From Chitinimonas_A lacunae (lineage in GTDB: Bacteria > Pseudomonadota > Gammaproteobacteria > Burkholderiales > Chitinimonadaceae), in assembly GCF_042650885.1 (NCBI RefSeq), contig NZ_JBHSBU010000001.1:3782001-3846000 (forward strand): a stretch of 64,000 nt of DNA, given 5' to 3'. The translations under genes were made by a program, and so were the position numbers. This document shows, one piece after another, positions 50,816 to 60,092 of the stretch (position 1 is its first letter; the number at the start of each line of letters is the position of its first letter). The notes under the pieces are model-generated. The model did not search any database and was not told the DNA's origin. It worked only from the letters and a program-made list of their open reading frames with translations.

Positions 50816-51583
50816 ATGAAGACGCTGGCACTGCTGGGAATGATCGCCTTGCTTGGTCTGGGCCGGGCTCAGGCGATCGAGGTCGAGGTGGTCGGCAACG
50901 ACTACTCGGTTCCGAAGATCTACAACGAACAGGGCGAGGCGCGCGGCATTCTGGTCGATATCCTGCGCTATCTCGACCGCGAACTGCCACAGGATACGCT
51001 GTCGCTGCGGCTCTACCCGTGGGCGCGCGCCTACAAACTCGCCGAGTCGGGCCAGGTGGCCATTGTCGGTCTGAGCCTGACCAAGGAGCGGCTGGCGATC
51101 TTCGACTATTCCGAGCCGCTGTTCTACGACGAGGTGGTGATGGTGGTGAGAAAGGGACGCGAGTTCGAATTCACCGGCATCGAGGCGCTCAGCGGCAAAC
51201 GGCTCGGCATCGGCTCGGGCGGCACGTTCGGGGACGATTTCGAGCAGGCTCGCCGCAGCGGGGTCTTCATGGTCGATGAAGACAACGGCCCCACGGTGCG
51301 GCTGAAAAAGCTGCTGACCGGCCGGATCGACGTGGCCCTGATCAACCCGGGCCGGGCCGGGCTCAATGCGGCGCTCAAGCGCGATCCGGCGCTGATCGGC
51401 CGCGAGGACGATTTCTCGGTGCTCGACCGGCCGCTCAAGCGCGATGCCAATTATCTTGGCGTGCCCAAATCGCTCAAGCTGGGCGATTTCCTCGAACGCT
51501 TCAATCAGGCGGTGCGGCGCGGTTATTCGAACGGCGCGATTCCGCGCCTGATCGAGCAGTACCAACCCAGACCCACCCCCTGA
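50816..51583 (+). CDS. Family 3 solute-binding-like periplasmic protein in the hut cluster
   Basis: A 255-residue exported protein. ATG 50816 has AAGGAG upstream and opens a signal peptide (cut after RAQA near residue 19). The mature chain has the SBP_bac_3 pattern: YPWARAYKLAESGQVAIVG, LTKERLAIFDYSEPLFYDEV, LSGKRLGIGSGGTFGD and RIDVALINPG. No permease or ATPase gene is nearby, so it either serves a distant transporter or acts as a stand-alone binding protein. Sitting between hutU and hutI suggests it binds histidine or urocanate; that is inference. Confidence 0.8.
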   Translation: MKTLALLGMIALLGLGRAQAIEVEVVGNDYSVPKIYNEQGEARGILVDILRYLDRELPQDTLSLRLYPWARAYKLAESGQVAIVGLSLTKERLAIFDYSEPLFYDEVVMVVRKGREFEFTGIEALSGKRLGIGSGGTFGDDFEQARRSGVFMVDEDNGPTVRLKKLLTGRIDVALINPGRAGLNAALKRDPALIGREDDFSVLDRPLKRDANYLGVPKSLKLGDFLERFNQAVRRGYSNGAIPRLIEQYQPRPTP

Positions 51584-51626
51584 TCCCGGCTCCGGCCGGT
51601 TTTCTCAACGATTGACCGATCCGACC

Positions 51627-52838
51627 ATGTCCTACGACACGCTTTTCCGCAGCGTCCATCTGGCGACCTTCGCCGACGCCACTCCCTATGGCGAATTGCG
51701 CGACGCCGCCTTGCTGGTGCGCGATGGCCAAATTGCCTGGCTGGGCCGCGAGGCCGAACTGCCGGCCGATCTGATCGACGACGAGACGCTGGAACTCGAC
51801 TGCGAGGGGCGCTGGCTGACCCCGGGCCTGATCGACTGCCATACCCATCTGGTGTTTGGCGGCGACCGGGCCGCCGAGTGGGAACAGCGGCTCGAAGGGG
51901 TGAGCTATGAAGCGATCGCCCGCGCCGGCGGCGGTATCCGCTCCACTGTCCGCGCCACCCGCCAAAGCAGCGAGGACGAGCTGGTCGATGCCGCGCTGCC
52001 CCGGCTCGATTGCCTGTTGGCCGAAGGTGTGACCACGCTCGAAGTCAAATCGGGTTACGGTCTCGATTTCGAGCACGAGCGCAAGATGCTGCGCGCCGCG
52101 CGGCGCCTGGCTGAGGAGCGCGAGCTGACCGTGCATACCACTTTTCTGGGCGCCCATGCGCTGCCCGAGGAATTCACGGGTCGCGCCGACGACTATATCG
52201 ATGCCTGTATCGACTGGATGGGACGGTTGGCGCACGAACAGCTGGTCGATGCCGTCGATGCCTTCTGCGAGCACATCGCCTTCAGCCCGGCCCAGGTCGA
52301 GCGGCTGTTCGAGGCGGCTGCCGCGCTGAAGCTGCCGGTCAAGCTCCATGCCGAACAGCTGTCCGACCAGGGCGGTGCCGGGCTGGTGGCGCGGCGGCAC
52401 GGCCTATCGGCCGACCATCTCGAATGGCTGTCGGAGCAGGATATTGCCGCGATGGCCCAGTCGGGCACCACGGCCGTGTTGTTGCCGATCGCCTACTACT
52501 GCCTGCGCGACACTCGTCCGCCGCCGATCGAGGCGCTGCGCCGCGCCGGGGTGCCGCTGGCGGTGGCGACCGACTGCAATCCGGGCACGGCGCCGGCGAG
52601 CAGTCTTTTGCTGGCGCTCAATATGGCCTGCACCCTGTTCCGCCTGACCCCGGCCGAGGCACTTGCCGGCGTCACGCGCCATGCGGCAGGTGCCCTGGGG
52701 CTCAAGGACCGTGGTCGTCTGGCGGTCGGGCTGCGGGCCGATCTGGCGCTCTGGTCGATCGAGCGGCCGGCGCAGTTGTGCTACTGGCTGGGCGGCGCAC
52801 CGATGGCCGGCCGCTGGTGTGGCGGCGAGGCGGTATAG
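51627..52838 (+). CDS. hutI: Imidazolonepropionase HutI
   Basis: Hydrolyses imidazolonepropionate to formimidoylglutamate. A 403-residue amidohydrolase started at ATG 51627. Metal site HTHLVFGGDRAAEW follows PGLIDC; further motifs are GGGIRSTVRATR, EVKSGYGLD, TFLGAHALP, KLHAEQLSDQGGA and ATDCNPGTAPASSLL. Length matches the family. No strong ribosome-binding site is seen before the start. It follows the binding-protein gene by 43 bp. Confidence 0.96.
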   Translation: MSYDTLFRSVHLATFADATPYGELRDAALLVRDGQIAWLGREAELPADLIDDETLELDCEGRWLTPGLIDCHTHLVFGGDRAAEWEQRLEGVSYEAIARAGGGIRSTVRATRQSSEDELVDAALPRLDCLLAEGVTTLEVKSGYGLDFEHERKMLRAARRLAEERELTVHTTFLGAHALPEEFTGRADDYIDACIDWMGRLAHEQLVDAVDAFCEHIAFSPAQVERLFEAAAALKLPVKLHAEQLSDQGGAGLVARRHGLSADHLEWLSEQDIAAMAQSGTTAVLLPIAYYCLRDTRPPPIEALRRAGVPLAVATDCNPGTAPASSLLLALNMACTLFRLTPAEALAGVTRHAAGALGLKDRGRLAVGLRADLALWSIERPAQLCYWLGGAPMAGRWCGGEAV

Positions 52839-52879
52839 CGACAAATAGAAATATTTCTGAAAAACATGTGCAAGACATA

Positions 52880-52920
52880 AGGCGGTGAAGAAGCCATATA
52901 TAAATATATATGCACCGCCT
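52880..52920. repeat. Nested inverted repeat between hutI and hutG
   Basis: Outer arms aggcggtg (52880-52887) and caccgcct (52913-52920) enclose an AT palindrome, catatata-aa-tatatatg. It may act as an RNA hairpin within the hut transcript or as a weak terminator, but no T run follows. Confidence 0.55.
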
Positions 52921-53073
52921 CCTCAGCAATGTCACATCGACTCCCCTCTGTCCTTCGCCCAGCTATTGACGCGCTCAAGGGCGCGTCCCCCGGACGGTTC
53001 CGCGCTGGCCACTTGATCCATGTCAGCACCGGCGAGGGTGGAGGTTTGTTTTCCCTTTCCCGAGGATTTCCCG

Positions 53074-54015
53074 ATGTATTACCCCGCAGACATGAGCAAC
53101 TGGACCGGCCGGGTCGATGCCGAAGAAGGGGCGTTGGCGCGGCGCTGGCATGAGCGTGTGCTGCCCTGGCGTGCCGAGGAGGTGCCGCTGGGCACGGTGC
53201 TGCTCGGCTTTGCCTGCGATGCCGGCGTGCAGCGCAATCAGGGCCGCCCGGGCGCCAAGGCTGGGCCGATGGCGCTGCGTAAAGCGCTGGCCAGTCTGGC
53301 CTGGCATCAGAAACGTCCGGTCTACGATGCAGGCGACGTGGTCTGTGAAGGTGACGAGCTAGAAGGTGCCCAGGCGGAGTTGGGCCGCCAGGTGGCTGGA
53401 CTGCTCAATGCCGGTCATCTGCCGCTGGTGATGGGTGGCGGCCATGAGATTGCCTACGGCAGCTTTCTCGGACTGGCCCGTCATGCCGAACTGCACAGCA
53501 AGCCGCCGCGTATCGGCGTGATCAATCTCGACGCCCATTTCGATCTGCGCGCCTCGATTCTGCCGTCGAGCGGCACGCCGTTTCGGCAGATCGCCGAAGC
53601 CTGCAATGAGAATGGCTGGCCGTTCCGTTACTGCGTGTTCGGGATTTCGGAGCCAGCCAATACCGAAGCGCTGTTCCACCGGGCGCGCGAGCTGGGGGTG
53701 CTGTGGCGGCTCGATGACGAATGCGGCATCGATCAGCTTGAGGCCTTGCGCGATACGGTGACGCTGTTTGCCGACGAGGTTGACTGGCTCTATCTGACCA
53801 TCTGCCTCGATGTGCTGCCCGGGGCGGTGGCGCCCGGCGTGTCGGCGCCGGCGCCGCGCGGTATCGATCTGGCGGTGGTCGAAGCGCTGATCGACAGCGT
53901 GCGGAGCAGCGGCAAACTCAAGCTCGCCGATATCGCCGAACTCAATCCGGCCTTCGACCAGGACCAGCGTACCGCCAAGGTGGCCGCCCGGCTGCTGTGG
54001 CGGCTGGCCCGCTGA
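53074..54015 (+). CDS. hutG: Formimidoylglutamase HutG (ureohydrolase family)
   Basis: Hydrolyses N-formimidoyl-glutamate to glutamate and formamide, the last step of the short histidine pathway. The start ATG 53074 has GAGGATT in place; the frame extends upstream without a site. The 313-residue protein has manganese motifs GGGHE, NLDAHFDLR and a third motif reading CLDVLPG, with arginase-like architecture. No hutF is present, which fits this HutG route rather than the HutF/formylglutamate route. It is separated from hutI by 235 bp holding a hairpin. Confidence 0.94.
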   Translation: MYYPADMSNWTGRVDAEEGALARRWHERVLPWRAEEVPLGTVLLGFACDAGVQRNQGRPGAKAGPMALRKALASLAWHQKRPVYDAGDVVCEGDELEGAQAELGRQVAGLLNAGHLPLVMGGGHEIAYGSFLGLARHAELHSKPPRIGVINLDAHFDLRASILPSSGTPFRQIAEACNENGWPFRYCVFGISEPANTEALFHRARELGVLWRLDDECGIDQLEALRDTVTLFADEVDWLYLTICLDVLPGAVAPGVSAPAPRGIDLAVVEALIDSVRSSGKLKLADIAELNPAFDQDQRTAKVAARLLWRLAR

Positions 54016-54310
54016 GCCTGTCAAGGGAAATTTTCCTGCCAGCTTGGTGCAAGGCTGGTAATATCCAATATTCGTTTATTAAAAAACGATAAATCTACGT
54101 GCCGGAGCGGCCTCAATAAAAGCCGATCCGGCTCGTCTTGTTTGGCGCTGTCCTGGCGCAACACCGATAGTTTTACGCTGCGCTGCAAATTGCCCCTGGT
54201 CGTGATCAGGGTTTAATATCGCGCGCTTTTCCCGTTTCGCCCGTTCTTTCCGGAACGGGCGATCGATCAACCAGGGCCGTGTTCACGGCTTTCGAGGAAG
54301 GAGTGAGGGG

Positions 54311-55321
54311 ATGTTTTCCTTCATCCTGCGCAAACTGGCGACGGTGATTCCGACTTTCATCGGCATCACACTGGTTGCTTTCGCGCTGATACGCATGATT
54401 CCTGGCGACCCGATCGAGGTCATGGTAGGCGAACGACGCCTTGACCCCGAGATGCACGCCGCCGCCATCAAACGCCTCGGGCTGGACCAGCCGCTGCCGG
54501 TGCAATATTTCGATTACCTGGGCAAATTGCTCCAGGGCGATCTGGGTATTTCGCTGGTGACGCGCGAACCGGTGATGAAGGAATTCCTGGTGCTGTTCCC
54601 GGCCACGATCGAACTGGCACTGTGTGCGCTGTTGTTCGCCACCCTGCTGGGGCTGCCTGCCGGGATGATCGCCGGCCTCAAGCGCGGTTCGGTGTTCGAC
54701 CATGGCGTGATGGGCGCCTCGCTGACCGGCTTCTCGATGCCGATCTTCTGGTGGGGTCTGGTGCTGATCATGTTCTTCTCGGTCAAGCTGGGCTGGACAC
54801 CCGTGTCGGGCCGGATCGACATCGAATACGACATCGCCCAGAAAACCGGCTTTCTATTGATCGACAGTTATCTGTCGGGTGAGGAAGGCGCCTTCAAATC
54901 GGCGCTGATGCACCTGATCCTGCCCACCATCGTGCTGGGCACCATTCCGCTGGCGGTGATCGCGCGGATGACCCGTTCCTCGATGCTTGAAGTGCTCAAG
55001 GAAGACTATATCCGCACCGCCCGCGCCAAGGGCCTGGCGCCCACCCGCATCGTGGTGATCCATGCGCTGCGCAATGCCCTGATTCCGGTGATTACCGTGA
55101 TCGGGCTCCAGACCGGCGCCTTGCTCGCTGGCGCCGTGCTGACCGAGAGCATCTTCTCCTGGCCCGGCATCGGCAAATGGCTGATCGAATCGATCCAGCG
55201 CCGCGACTACCCGGTGGTACAGGCCGGCATTCTGATTTCCGCCACGATCTTTATCGTGGTCAACCTGGTCGTGGACGTGCTCTACGGCATCGTCAACCCG
55301 CGCGTGCGCGGCGGCAAATAA
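54311..55321 (+). CDS. dppB: Peptide ABC transporter permease DppB
   Basis: A 336-residue inner-membrane permease of the dipeptide/oligopeptide importer family. Typical start MFSFILRKLATVIPTFIGIT, RMIPGDPIEVMVGE, the EAA loop LEVLKEDYIRTARAKGLAPT and the ending DVLYGIVNPRVR. Six hydrophobic helices. GGAG precedes the ATG. A 295-bp promoter gap separates it from hutG. First gene of dppBCDF; no periplasmic DppA gene lies next to it. Confidence 0.9.
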   Translation: MFSFILRKLATVIPTFIGITLVAFALIRMIPGDPIEVMVGERRLDPEMHAAAIKRLGLDQPLPVQYFDYLGKLLQGDLGISLVTREPVMKEFLVLFPATIELALCALLFATLLGLPAGMIAGLKRGSVFDHGVMGASLTGFSMPIFWWGLVLIMFFSVKLGWTPVSGRIDIEYDIAQKTGFLLIDSYLSGEEGAFKSALMHLILPTIVLGTIPLAVIARMTRSSMLEVLKEDYIRTARAKGLAPTRIVVIHALRNALIPVITVIGLQTGALLAGAVLTESIFSWPGIGKWLIESIQRRDYPVVQAGILISATIFIVVNLVVDVLYGIVNPRVRGGK

Positions 55322-55336
55322 GCCCAGGAGACGATA

Positions 55337-56251
55337 GTGACGACATCCCTGCCCGGTAGCACGACCGTCGAGGTCGTGCCGAATTTCCCCTCGCCGCTCA
55401 AAGAGTTCTGGCAGAGCTTCTCGGCCAACAAGGGCGCGCTGGTGGCGCTGCTGATCTTTGTGTTCCTGCTGCTGTGCGCACTGTTCGCCGGCTGGATCGC
55501 TCCGCATGACCCGGTCGAGCAGTACCGCGACCATATGCTGACGCCGCCGTCGTGGATGGAAGGCGGCCTGTCACAGTTTGTGCTGGGCACCGACGAACTG
55601 GGACGCGATATTCTGTCGCGGCTGATCTACGGCGCCCGCGTCTCGTTGCTGATCGGCTTTATGTCGGTGCTGCTGTCGATGATCCCGGGCATCGTGCTCG
55701 GTTTGCTGGCCGCGTTCTATCCGAACCGGCTCGGCTCCGCGATCATGCGGCTGACCGATATCATGCTGGCGCTGCCCTCGCTGCTGCTGGCCATCTGCAT
55801 CATCACCATCCTCGGCCCTGGCCTGATCAATACCATGCTGGCGATCGCCATCGGTACGCTGCCGTCCTATGTGCGGCTGACCCGGGCGGCGGCGCTGGCC
55901 GAGATCAACAAGGAATACGTCACCGCCTCGCGCGTGGCCGGTGCCGGCACCCTGCGACTGATGTTCCTGACCGTGCTGCCCAACTGCATGGCACCGCTGA
56001 TCGTGAATGCCACGCTGGGTTTCTCCTCGGCGATTCTCGAAGCGGCGGCGCTGGGCTTTCTGGGTCTGGGCGTGCAGCCGCCCACGCCTGAGTGGGGAAC
56101 GATGCTGAGTTCGGCGCGCGACTATATCGAGCGTGCCCCGTGGGTCGTGACCATGCCCGGCCTCACGGTGCTGGTCTCGGTGCTGTCGATCAACCTGATG
56201 GGCGACGGTCTGCGCGATGCGCTCGACCCCAAGCTCAAGCGCGCGGCCTGA
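55337..56251 (+). CDS. dppC: Peptide ABC transporter permease DppC
   Basis: A 304-residue permease, partner of DppB. It uses GTG at 55337 with AGGAG six bases upstream. Six membrane helices, LGTDELGRDILSRLIYGARVSL, EAA loop EINKEYVTASRVAGAGT and the ending NLMGDGLRDALDPKLKR are family hallmarks. It lies 15 bp after dppB. Confidence 0.9.
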   Translation: MTTSLPGSTTVEVVPNFPSPLKEFWQSFSANKGALVALLIFVFLLLCALFAGWIAPHDPVEQYRDHMLTPPSWMEGGLSQFVLGTDELGRDILSRLIYGARVSLLIGFMSVLLSMIPGIVLGLLAAFYPNRLGSAIMRLTDIMLALPSLLLAICIITILGPGLINTMLAIAIGTLPSYVRLTRAAALAEINKEYVTASRVAGAGTLRLMFLTVLPNCMAPLIVNATLGFSSAILEAAALGFLGLGVQPPTPEWGTMLSSARDYIERAPWVVTMPGLTVLVSVLSINLMGDGLRDALDPKLKRAA

Positions 56252-56314
56252 CCGCAGCGTCAGTCTGATCCGGCGGGCTTCGGGCCCGCCTCGCCAACTC
56301 CCCGGGATTCGCTT

Positions 56315-57295
56315 ATGAGCCTGCTGCAAATCAACAATCTTTGCGTCGAGTTCGGCGCCAAGAACCATCCGTTCCCGGCCGTGGATGGCCTCGATTTCCA
56401 GATCGACCGGGGCGAAATCGTCGGTATCGTCGGGGAATCGGGTTCGGGCAAGTCGGTCACCATGATGGCCCTGATGGGCCTGGTGGACGCTCCCGGCCGC
56501 GTGACTGCCGATACCCTGCGCTTTGATGGCCACGACCTGCTCAAGCTCAGGGAGAGCGAGCGGCGGCGTATCGTCGGCAAAGATATCTCGATGATCTTCC
56601 AGGACGCGCTGACCAGCCTCAACCCGTCCTATACCGTCGGCTACCAGATCATGGAGTCGCTCAAGGTCCATCTGGGCCTGCGCGGCGCCGAGCTGAAGAA
56701 GCGGGCGCTGGAGCTGCTGGAAATGGTCGAGATTCCGGCCGCCGCCAGCCGGCTCGATGCCTATCCGCATCAGCTGTCGGGCGGGATGAACCAGCGCGTG
56801 ATGATCGCGATGGCCATTTCCTGCAACCCCAAGCTGCTGATTGCCGACGAGCCGACCACGGCGCTCGATGTGACCATCCAGGCCCAGATCATGGATCTGC
56901 TGGTGCGCTTGCAGAAAGAGCACCATATGGCGCTGATCCTGATCACCCACGATCTCGGGGTGGTGGCCGAAGCGGCGCAGCGGCTGTGTGTGATGTACGC
57001 CGGCCAGGTGGTGGAGCAGGCCGAGGTCAATACGATCTTCTCGCAGCCGCGCCATCCGTATACCCAGGCATTGCTCGACGCCATTCCCGAACACAATAAG
57101 GGTGCTCGTCGTTTGTCGGCGCTGCCCGGCATCGTGCCCGGTCATTACGATCGTCCCAAGGGCTGTCTGCTCAGTCCGCGCTGCCGCTATGTCCAGGAGC
57201 GCTGCCGCCAGACGCGGCCGACGCTCGACGGCGAGATCGCCAAGGTCCGCTGTTTTTTCCCGCTCGACGCCGAAGGAAAGCCGACCCATGTCTGA
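56315..57295 (+). CDS. dppD: Peptide ABC transporter ATP-binding protein DppD
   Basis: A 326-residue ATPase with Walker A GESGSGKS, signature LSGGMNQR and Walker B LLIADEPTTALD. The C-terminal cysteine cluster (GCLLSPRC, then RCR) typical of DppD/OppD follows RRLSALPGIVPG. Four cysteines are compatible with the iron-sulfur site reported in this group. Its stop overlaps the dppF start by 8 bp, which points to translational coupling. Confidence 0.93.
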   Translation: MSLLQINNLCVEFGAKNHPFPAVDGLDFQIDRGEIVGIVGESGSGKSVTMMALMGLVDAPGRVTADTLRFDGHDLLKLRESERRRIVGKDISMIFQDALTSLNPSYTVGYQIMESLKVHLGLRGAELKKRALELLEMVEIPAAASRLDAYPHQLSGGMNQRVMIAMAISCNPKLLIADEPTTALDVTIQAQIMDLLVRLQKEHHMALILITHDLGVVAEAAQRLCVMYAGQVVEQAEVNTIFSQPRHPYTQALLDAIPEHNKGARRLSALPGIVPGHYDRPKGCLLSPRCRYVQERCRQTRPTLDGEIAKVRCFFPLDAEGKPTHV

Positions 57296-58259
57296 ATTGC
57301 TGATCGCTCGCGACCTGACCCGCCATTACCAGGTGAGCCGGGGCTTTCTCAAGGGCCATGCCACGGTCAAGGCGCTCAACGGAGTGTCGTTCTCGCTGGC
57401 GCCGCGCCGCACGCTGGCGGTCGTGGGTGAGTCGGGCTGTGGTAAATCGACCCTGGCGCGCCAGCTCACCATGATCGAGTCGGCGACTTCGGGCGAACTG
57501 CGTATCGATGGGGTCGAGGTGGCGCACGCCAGCCTTGCCACGATCAAGCAGATGCGCAGCAAGGTGCAGATGGTGTTCCAGAACCCTTACGCCTCGCTCA
57601 ATCCGCGCAAGCAGATCAGCTCGACGCTCGATGAGCCGCTCAAGATCAATAGCGCGCTGTCCAAGGCCGAACGGCTGGAAAAGGTCAAAGCCATCGTCGC
57701 CAAGGTCGGTCTGCGGCCCGAGCATATCCACCGCTATCCGCATATGTTCTCGGGCGGCCAGCGCCAGCGGATCGCGATTGCCCGCGCCATGATCCTCAAC
57801 CCGAAGATCGTGGTGGCCGACGAGCCGGTGTCGGCGCTCGATGTGTCGATCCAGGCGCAGATTCTCAATCTGTTCATGGATTTGCAGGACGAGTTCGGCA
57901 CTGGCTATGTGTTCATTTCGCATAACCTGGCGGTGGTCGAGCATGTGGCCAACGATCTGCTGGTGATGTATCTGGGCTCGGCGGTCGAATACGGCGACAA
58001 GGCCAAGATCTACGCCCGGCCGCTCCATCCCTATACCCAGGCGCTGATGAGCGCGACCCCGGCGATCCGGCCGGAAGACCGGCGCATCAAGATCAAGATC
58101 CAGGGCGAGTTGCCCTCACCGCTCAATCCGCCCACGGGCTGCGCCTTCCATAAACGCTGCCCGTATGCCGTGGAGCGTTGCAGCCAGGAAGTGCCGCTGC
58201 TGCGCCAGATCGACGGCCGCCTGGTGGCCTGCCACCGGGTCGAAGAGATCAACGTCTAA
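57288..58259 (+). CDS. dppF: Peptide ABC transporter ATP-binding protein DppF
   Basis: A 323-residue ATPase, start at ATG 57288 overlapping the end of dppD (ATGTCTGA). Walker A GESGCGKST, NPYASLNPRKQ, signature FSGGQRQR and Walker B IVVADEPVSALD. The C-terminal tail has PPTGCAFHKRCPYAVERC. It closes the dppBCDF set. Peptide class (di- or oligopeptide) cannot be fixed without the binding protein. Confidence 0.93.
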   Translation: MSELLIARDLTRHYQVSRGFLKGHATVKALNGVSFSLAPRRTLAVVGESGCGKSTLARQLTMIESATSGELRIDGVEVAHASLATIKQMRSKVQMVFQNPYASLNPRKQISSTLDEPLKINSALSKAERLEKVKAIVAKVGLRPEHIHRYPHMFSGGQRQRIAIARAMILNPKIVVADEPVSALDVSIQAQILNLFMDLQDEFGTGYVFISHNLAVVEHVANDLLVMYLGSAVEYGDKAKIYARPLHPYTQALMSATPAIRPEDRRIKIKIQGELPSPLNPPTGCAFHKRCPYAVERCSQEVPLLRQIDGRLVACHRVEEINV

Positions 58260-58276
58260 GGCCACCTTGCAGAAAT

Positions 58277-58303
58277 CTGGCCGAAATTCAATATTTCGGC
58301 CAG
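58277..58303. repeat. Perfect stem-loop after dppF
   Basis: Arms ctggccgaaat (58277-58287) and atttcggccag (58293-58303), loop tcaat, begin 18 bp after the dppF stop. No T run follows, so it may be a Rho-assisted 3' end or an mRNA-protecting hairpin, not a classic terminator. Confidence 0.65.
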
Positions 58304-58679
58304 AACCTTGCAAGACGAAGTAACAAAGCTAGTAAAAATATATATTTTTCTGTCCAACCTTCTATTGGGCAGCCGCATCCTCCCCCGACCGGAATCCTTC
58401 CGGACTCCCCCCGTCTCCCAGCCCTGTCGCCGCCAGACCTGCTGTAGCGCCGCGTCGGACGCTGCTGATCTCGGCAGCAAAGCTCTTCAATCGATAGCAC
58501 CTGTGGTGCATTGCCGCAGAGGCTGGCGTCTCCCGCATCGCCAAGTGACGACTTGCGCCCATGGCGGCTTCCGTTCCAGCGGACGGGCGTTGGTTGCCAA
58601 GCGGCAGCAGGCAGCGTTGTCCTGTGGGTCTTGCTGGGAGGTGGCGGGAGGCCGGGGAGGCTCGGGTGGTGTTGAACGC
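58304..58679. other. Gap between convergent genes; no gene seen
   Basis: The only structure noticed is a 16-bp AT palindrome at 58334-58349 (five A, alternating TA, five T). Frames in this stretch lack coding character and starts with ribosome-binding sites. Confidence 0.5.
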
Positions 58680-59330
58680 TCAGGTGCCTTGGATCAGCGC
58701 GTCGAGCGCCGGGCCGATGTCGGTCCACAGTTGGCCATGGTGGGGCGGGCACTCGAGCCGGATCGCTTCACCCTGCCAGTCGAATTCAAGGCGCCAAGCG
58801 TGCAGATAGCCGCGGTCGGCGGGACTGCCGCCGTAGCGCTCGTCACCGATGATCGGGGCGCCCAGGCTTTTGAGTGCCACGCGCAATTGGTGGGTGCGGC
58901 CGGTGTGCGGTTCGAGCAGGAACAGACGCAGTCCGGGCCGGACGGTCTGGCTGCGAAAACGGGTGATGGCGGGATCGCTGCGTTCGCGGCTGAGTCGCCA
59001 GCAGCCGTTGCGGCCCTTTTCCATATCGCCGCTGATCAGCCCCTGCTTCTTGAGCGGCTTATGGTCGGACAGCGCCAGATAGGTCTTATGGATACGCCGC
59101 TCGGCAAACAACCGACCAAGCTCGGCGGCAGCCGAGGGATGGCGGGCGAGCAGCCATAGGCCCGAAGTGAGGCGATCGAGCCGGTGCACCGGATGCAGGC
59201 CATCGAGGCCGCTGGCGCTGCGGGCGAGATCGAGTGCGCTGGTGCCGTCCTGATCGCGGTGGACCGAGAAGCCGGGCGGCTTCTCGACCACCAGGAAGTC
59301 GGCGTGGCGATACAGCAGTTCCACGCCCAT
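58680..59330 (-). CDS. RluA-family RNA pseudouridine synthase (TIGR01621-like)
   Basis: A 216-residue enzyme that converts uridine to pseudouridine in an unidentified RNA. ATG 59330, five bases after the sapC stop, removes an unlikely 85-residue extension. Motifs are VVEKPPGFSVHRDQ, catalytic HRLDRLTSGLWLLAR with its Asp, LFAERRIHKTYLAL, KKQGLISGDMEKGR and PHTGRTHQLRVALKSLGAPI. The KKQG-x-x-SGDMEK stretch points to the small TIGR01621 group, not RluA, RluC or TruC. No S4 domain. Confidence 0.88.
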   Translation of the reverse strand: MGVELLYRHADFLVVEKPPGFSVHRDQDGTSALDLARSASGLDGLHPVHRLDRLTSGLWLLARHPSAAAELGRLFAERRIHKTYLALSDHKPLKKQGLISGDMEKGRNGCWRLSRERSDPAITRFRSQTVRPGLRLFLLEPHTGRTHQLRVALKSLGAPIIGDERYGGSPADRGYLHAWRLEFDWQGEAIRLECPPHHGQLWTDIGPALDALIQGT

Positions 59331-59335
59331 CAACG

Positions 59336-60049
59336 TCAGGCTGCCGTCTTCTTTTGCAGACGATCGACCAGCACGTCGAGATTGCGCAGCGAGAACAGGT
59401 GAGCGTAGATCAGCGACATCAGACCGTTGGCGAACCACTTGTAGGCGGTTTCCTTGGGCAGCTTGCGCAGCTTTTCGTCGTCGATCACGAACATGCCGTC
59501 CATGCTGATGTTCTCGCCGCCGGGCAGTTCGGCCGAGGCCGAGACTTGCTTGAACAGGCCGGCATCGGCCAGTTCCTTCGACCACTCGGCACAGCGCTTG
59601 GCGTCGTCGCGCAGGGCGAACAGGGTCTGGGCGATCTGTTTCATGCGCTCGCTGGGCTTGCCGTCTTCGAACACCGGCATGCCGTCATCACGCTTGAGGC
59701 TTTCAATGGCGGCTTCGTCGATGCAGACCACGGCCTGGTTGTCCGGGGTTTCCGAGGTGACGAAGGGGTAGCGGCTGATATAGAGCGGGATATAGCGGGC
59801 TTGCCAGTGGCCTTCGGCATCGACGAACAGATTCTCGTCGGCGCGCATACCCAGCATCACGGTGGGCAGATAGGCGCCGTTCTCGTCGACGGCGAACACG
59901 ATCGGGTAGTCACGCATCGCATCGATGAATTCGAAACCGACCACCGGCAGGGCGTGCATGGTATTGGCGAAGCTGAAGTCCGTGACCGGGCCGAGCTTGA
60001 GATCGCCGTGGCGGGTCGGATCAACGGGCATGACGTCGCGGTAGAACAT
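59336..60049 (-). CDS. sapC: SapC family protein
   Basis: A 237-residue protein, start at ATG 60049 with GAGGA upstream. It has the SapC family pattern: LKLGPVTDFSFANTMHALPV, FAVDENGAYLPTVMLGMRADENLFVD, WQARYIPLYISRYPF and a conserved end (YKWFANGLMSLIYAHLFSLRN). No signal peptide is seen. Family members are linked to S-layer or surface functions in some bacteria, but the activity is unknown. It is transcribed with the pseudouridine synthase gene. Confidence 0.85.
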   Translation of the reverse strand: MFYRDVMPVDPTRHGDLKLGPVTDFSFANTMHALPVVGFEFIDAMRDYPIVFAVDENGAYLPTVMLGMRADENLFVDAEGHWQARYIPLYISRYPFVTSETPDNQAVVCIDEAAIESLKRDDGMPVFEDGKPSERMKQIAQTLFALRDDAKRCAEWSKELADAGLFKQVSASAELPGGENISMDGMFVIDDEKLRKLPKETAYKWFANGLMSLIYAHLFSLRNLDVLVDRLQKKTAA

Positions 60050-60092
60050 GGGTAAGTCCTCGAATCTGGCGCAGGGCGCCGGCTGTGCAGTC

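Noticed and set aside
49004..51565. An 853-codon minus-strand frame across hutU and the binding-protein gene
   Set aside because: Antisense shadow; it spans two clear genes and an intergenic gap and has no recognisable domain.
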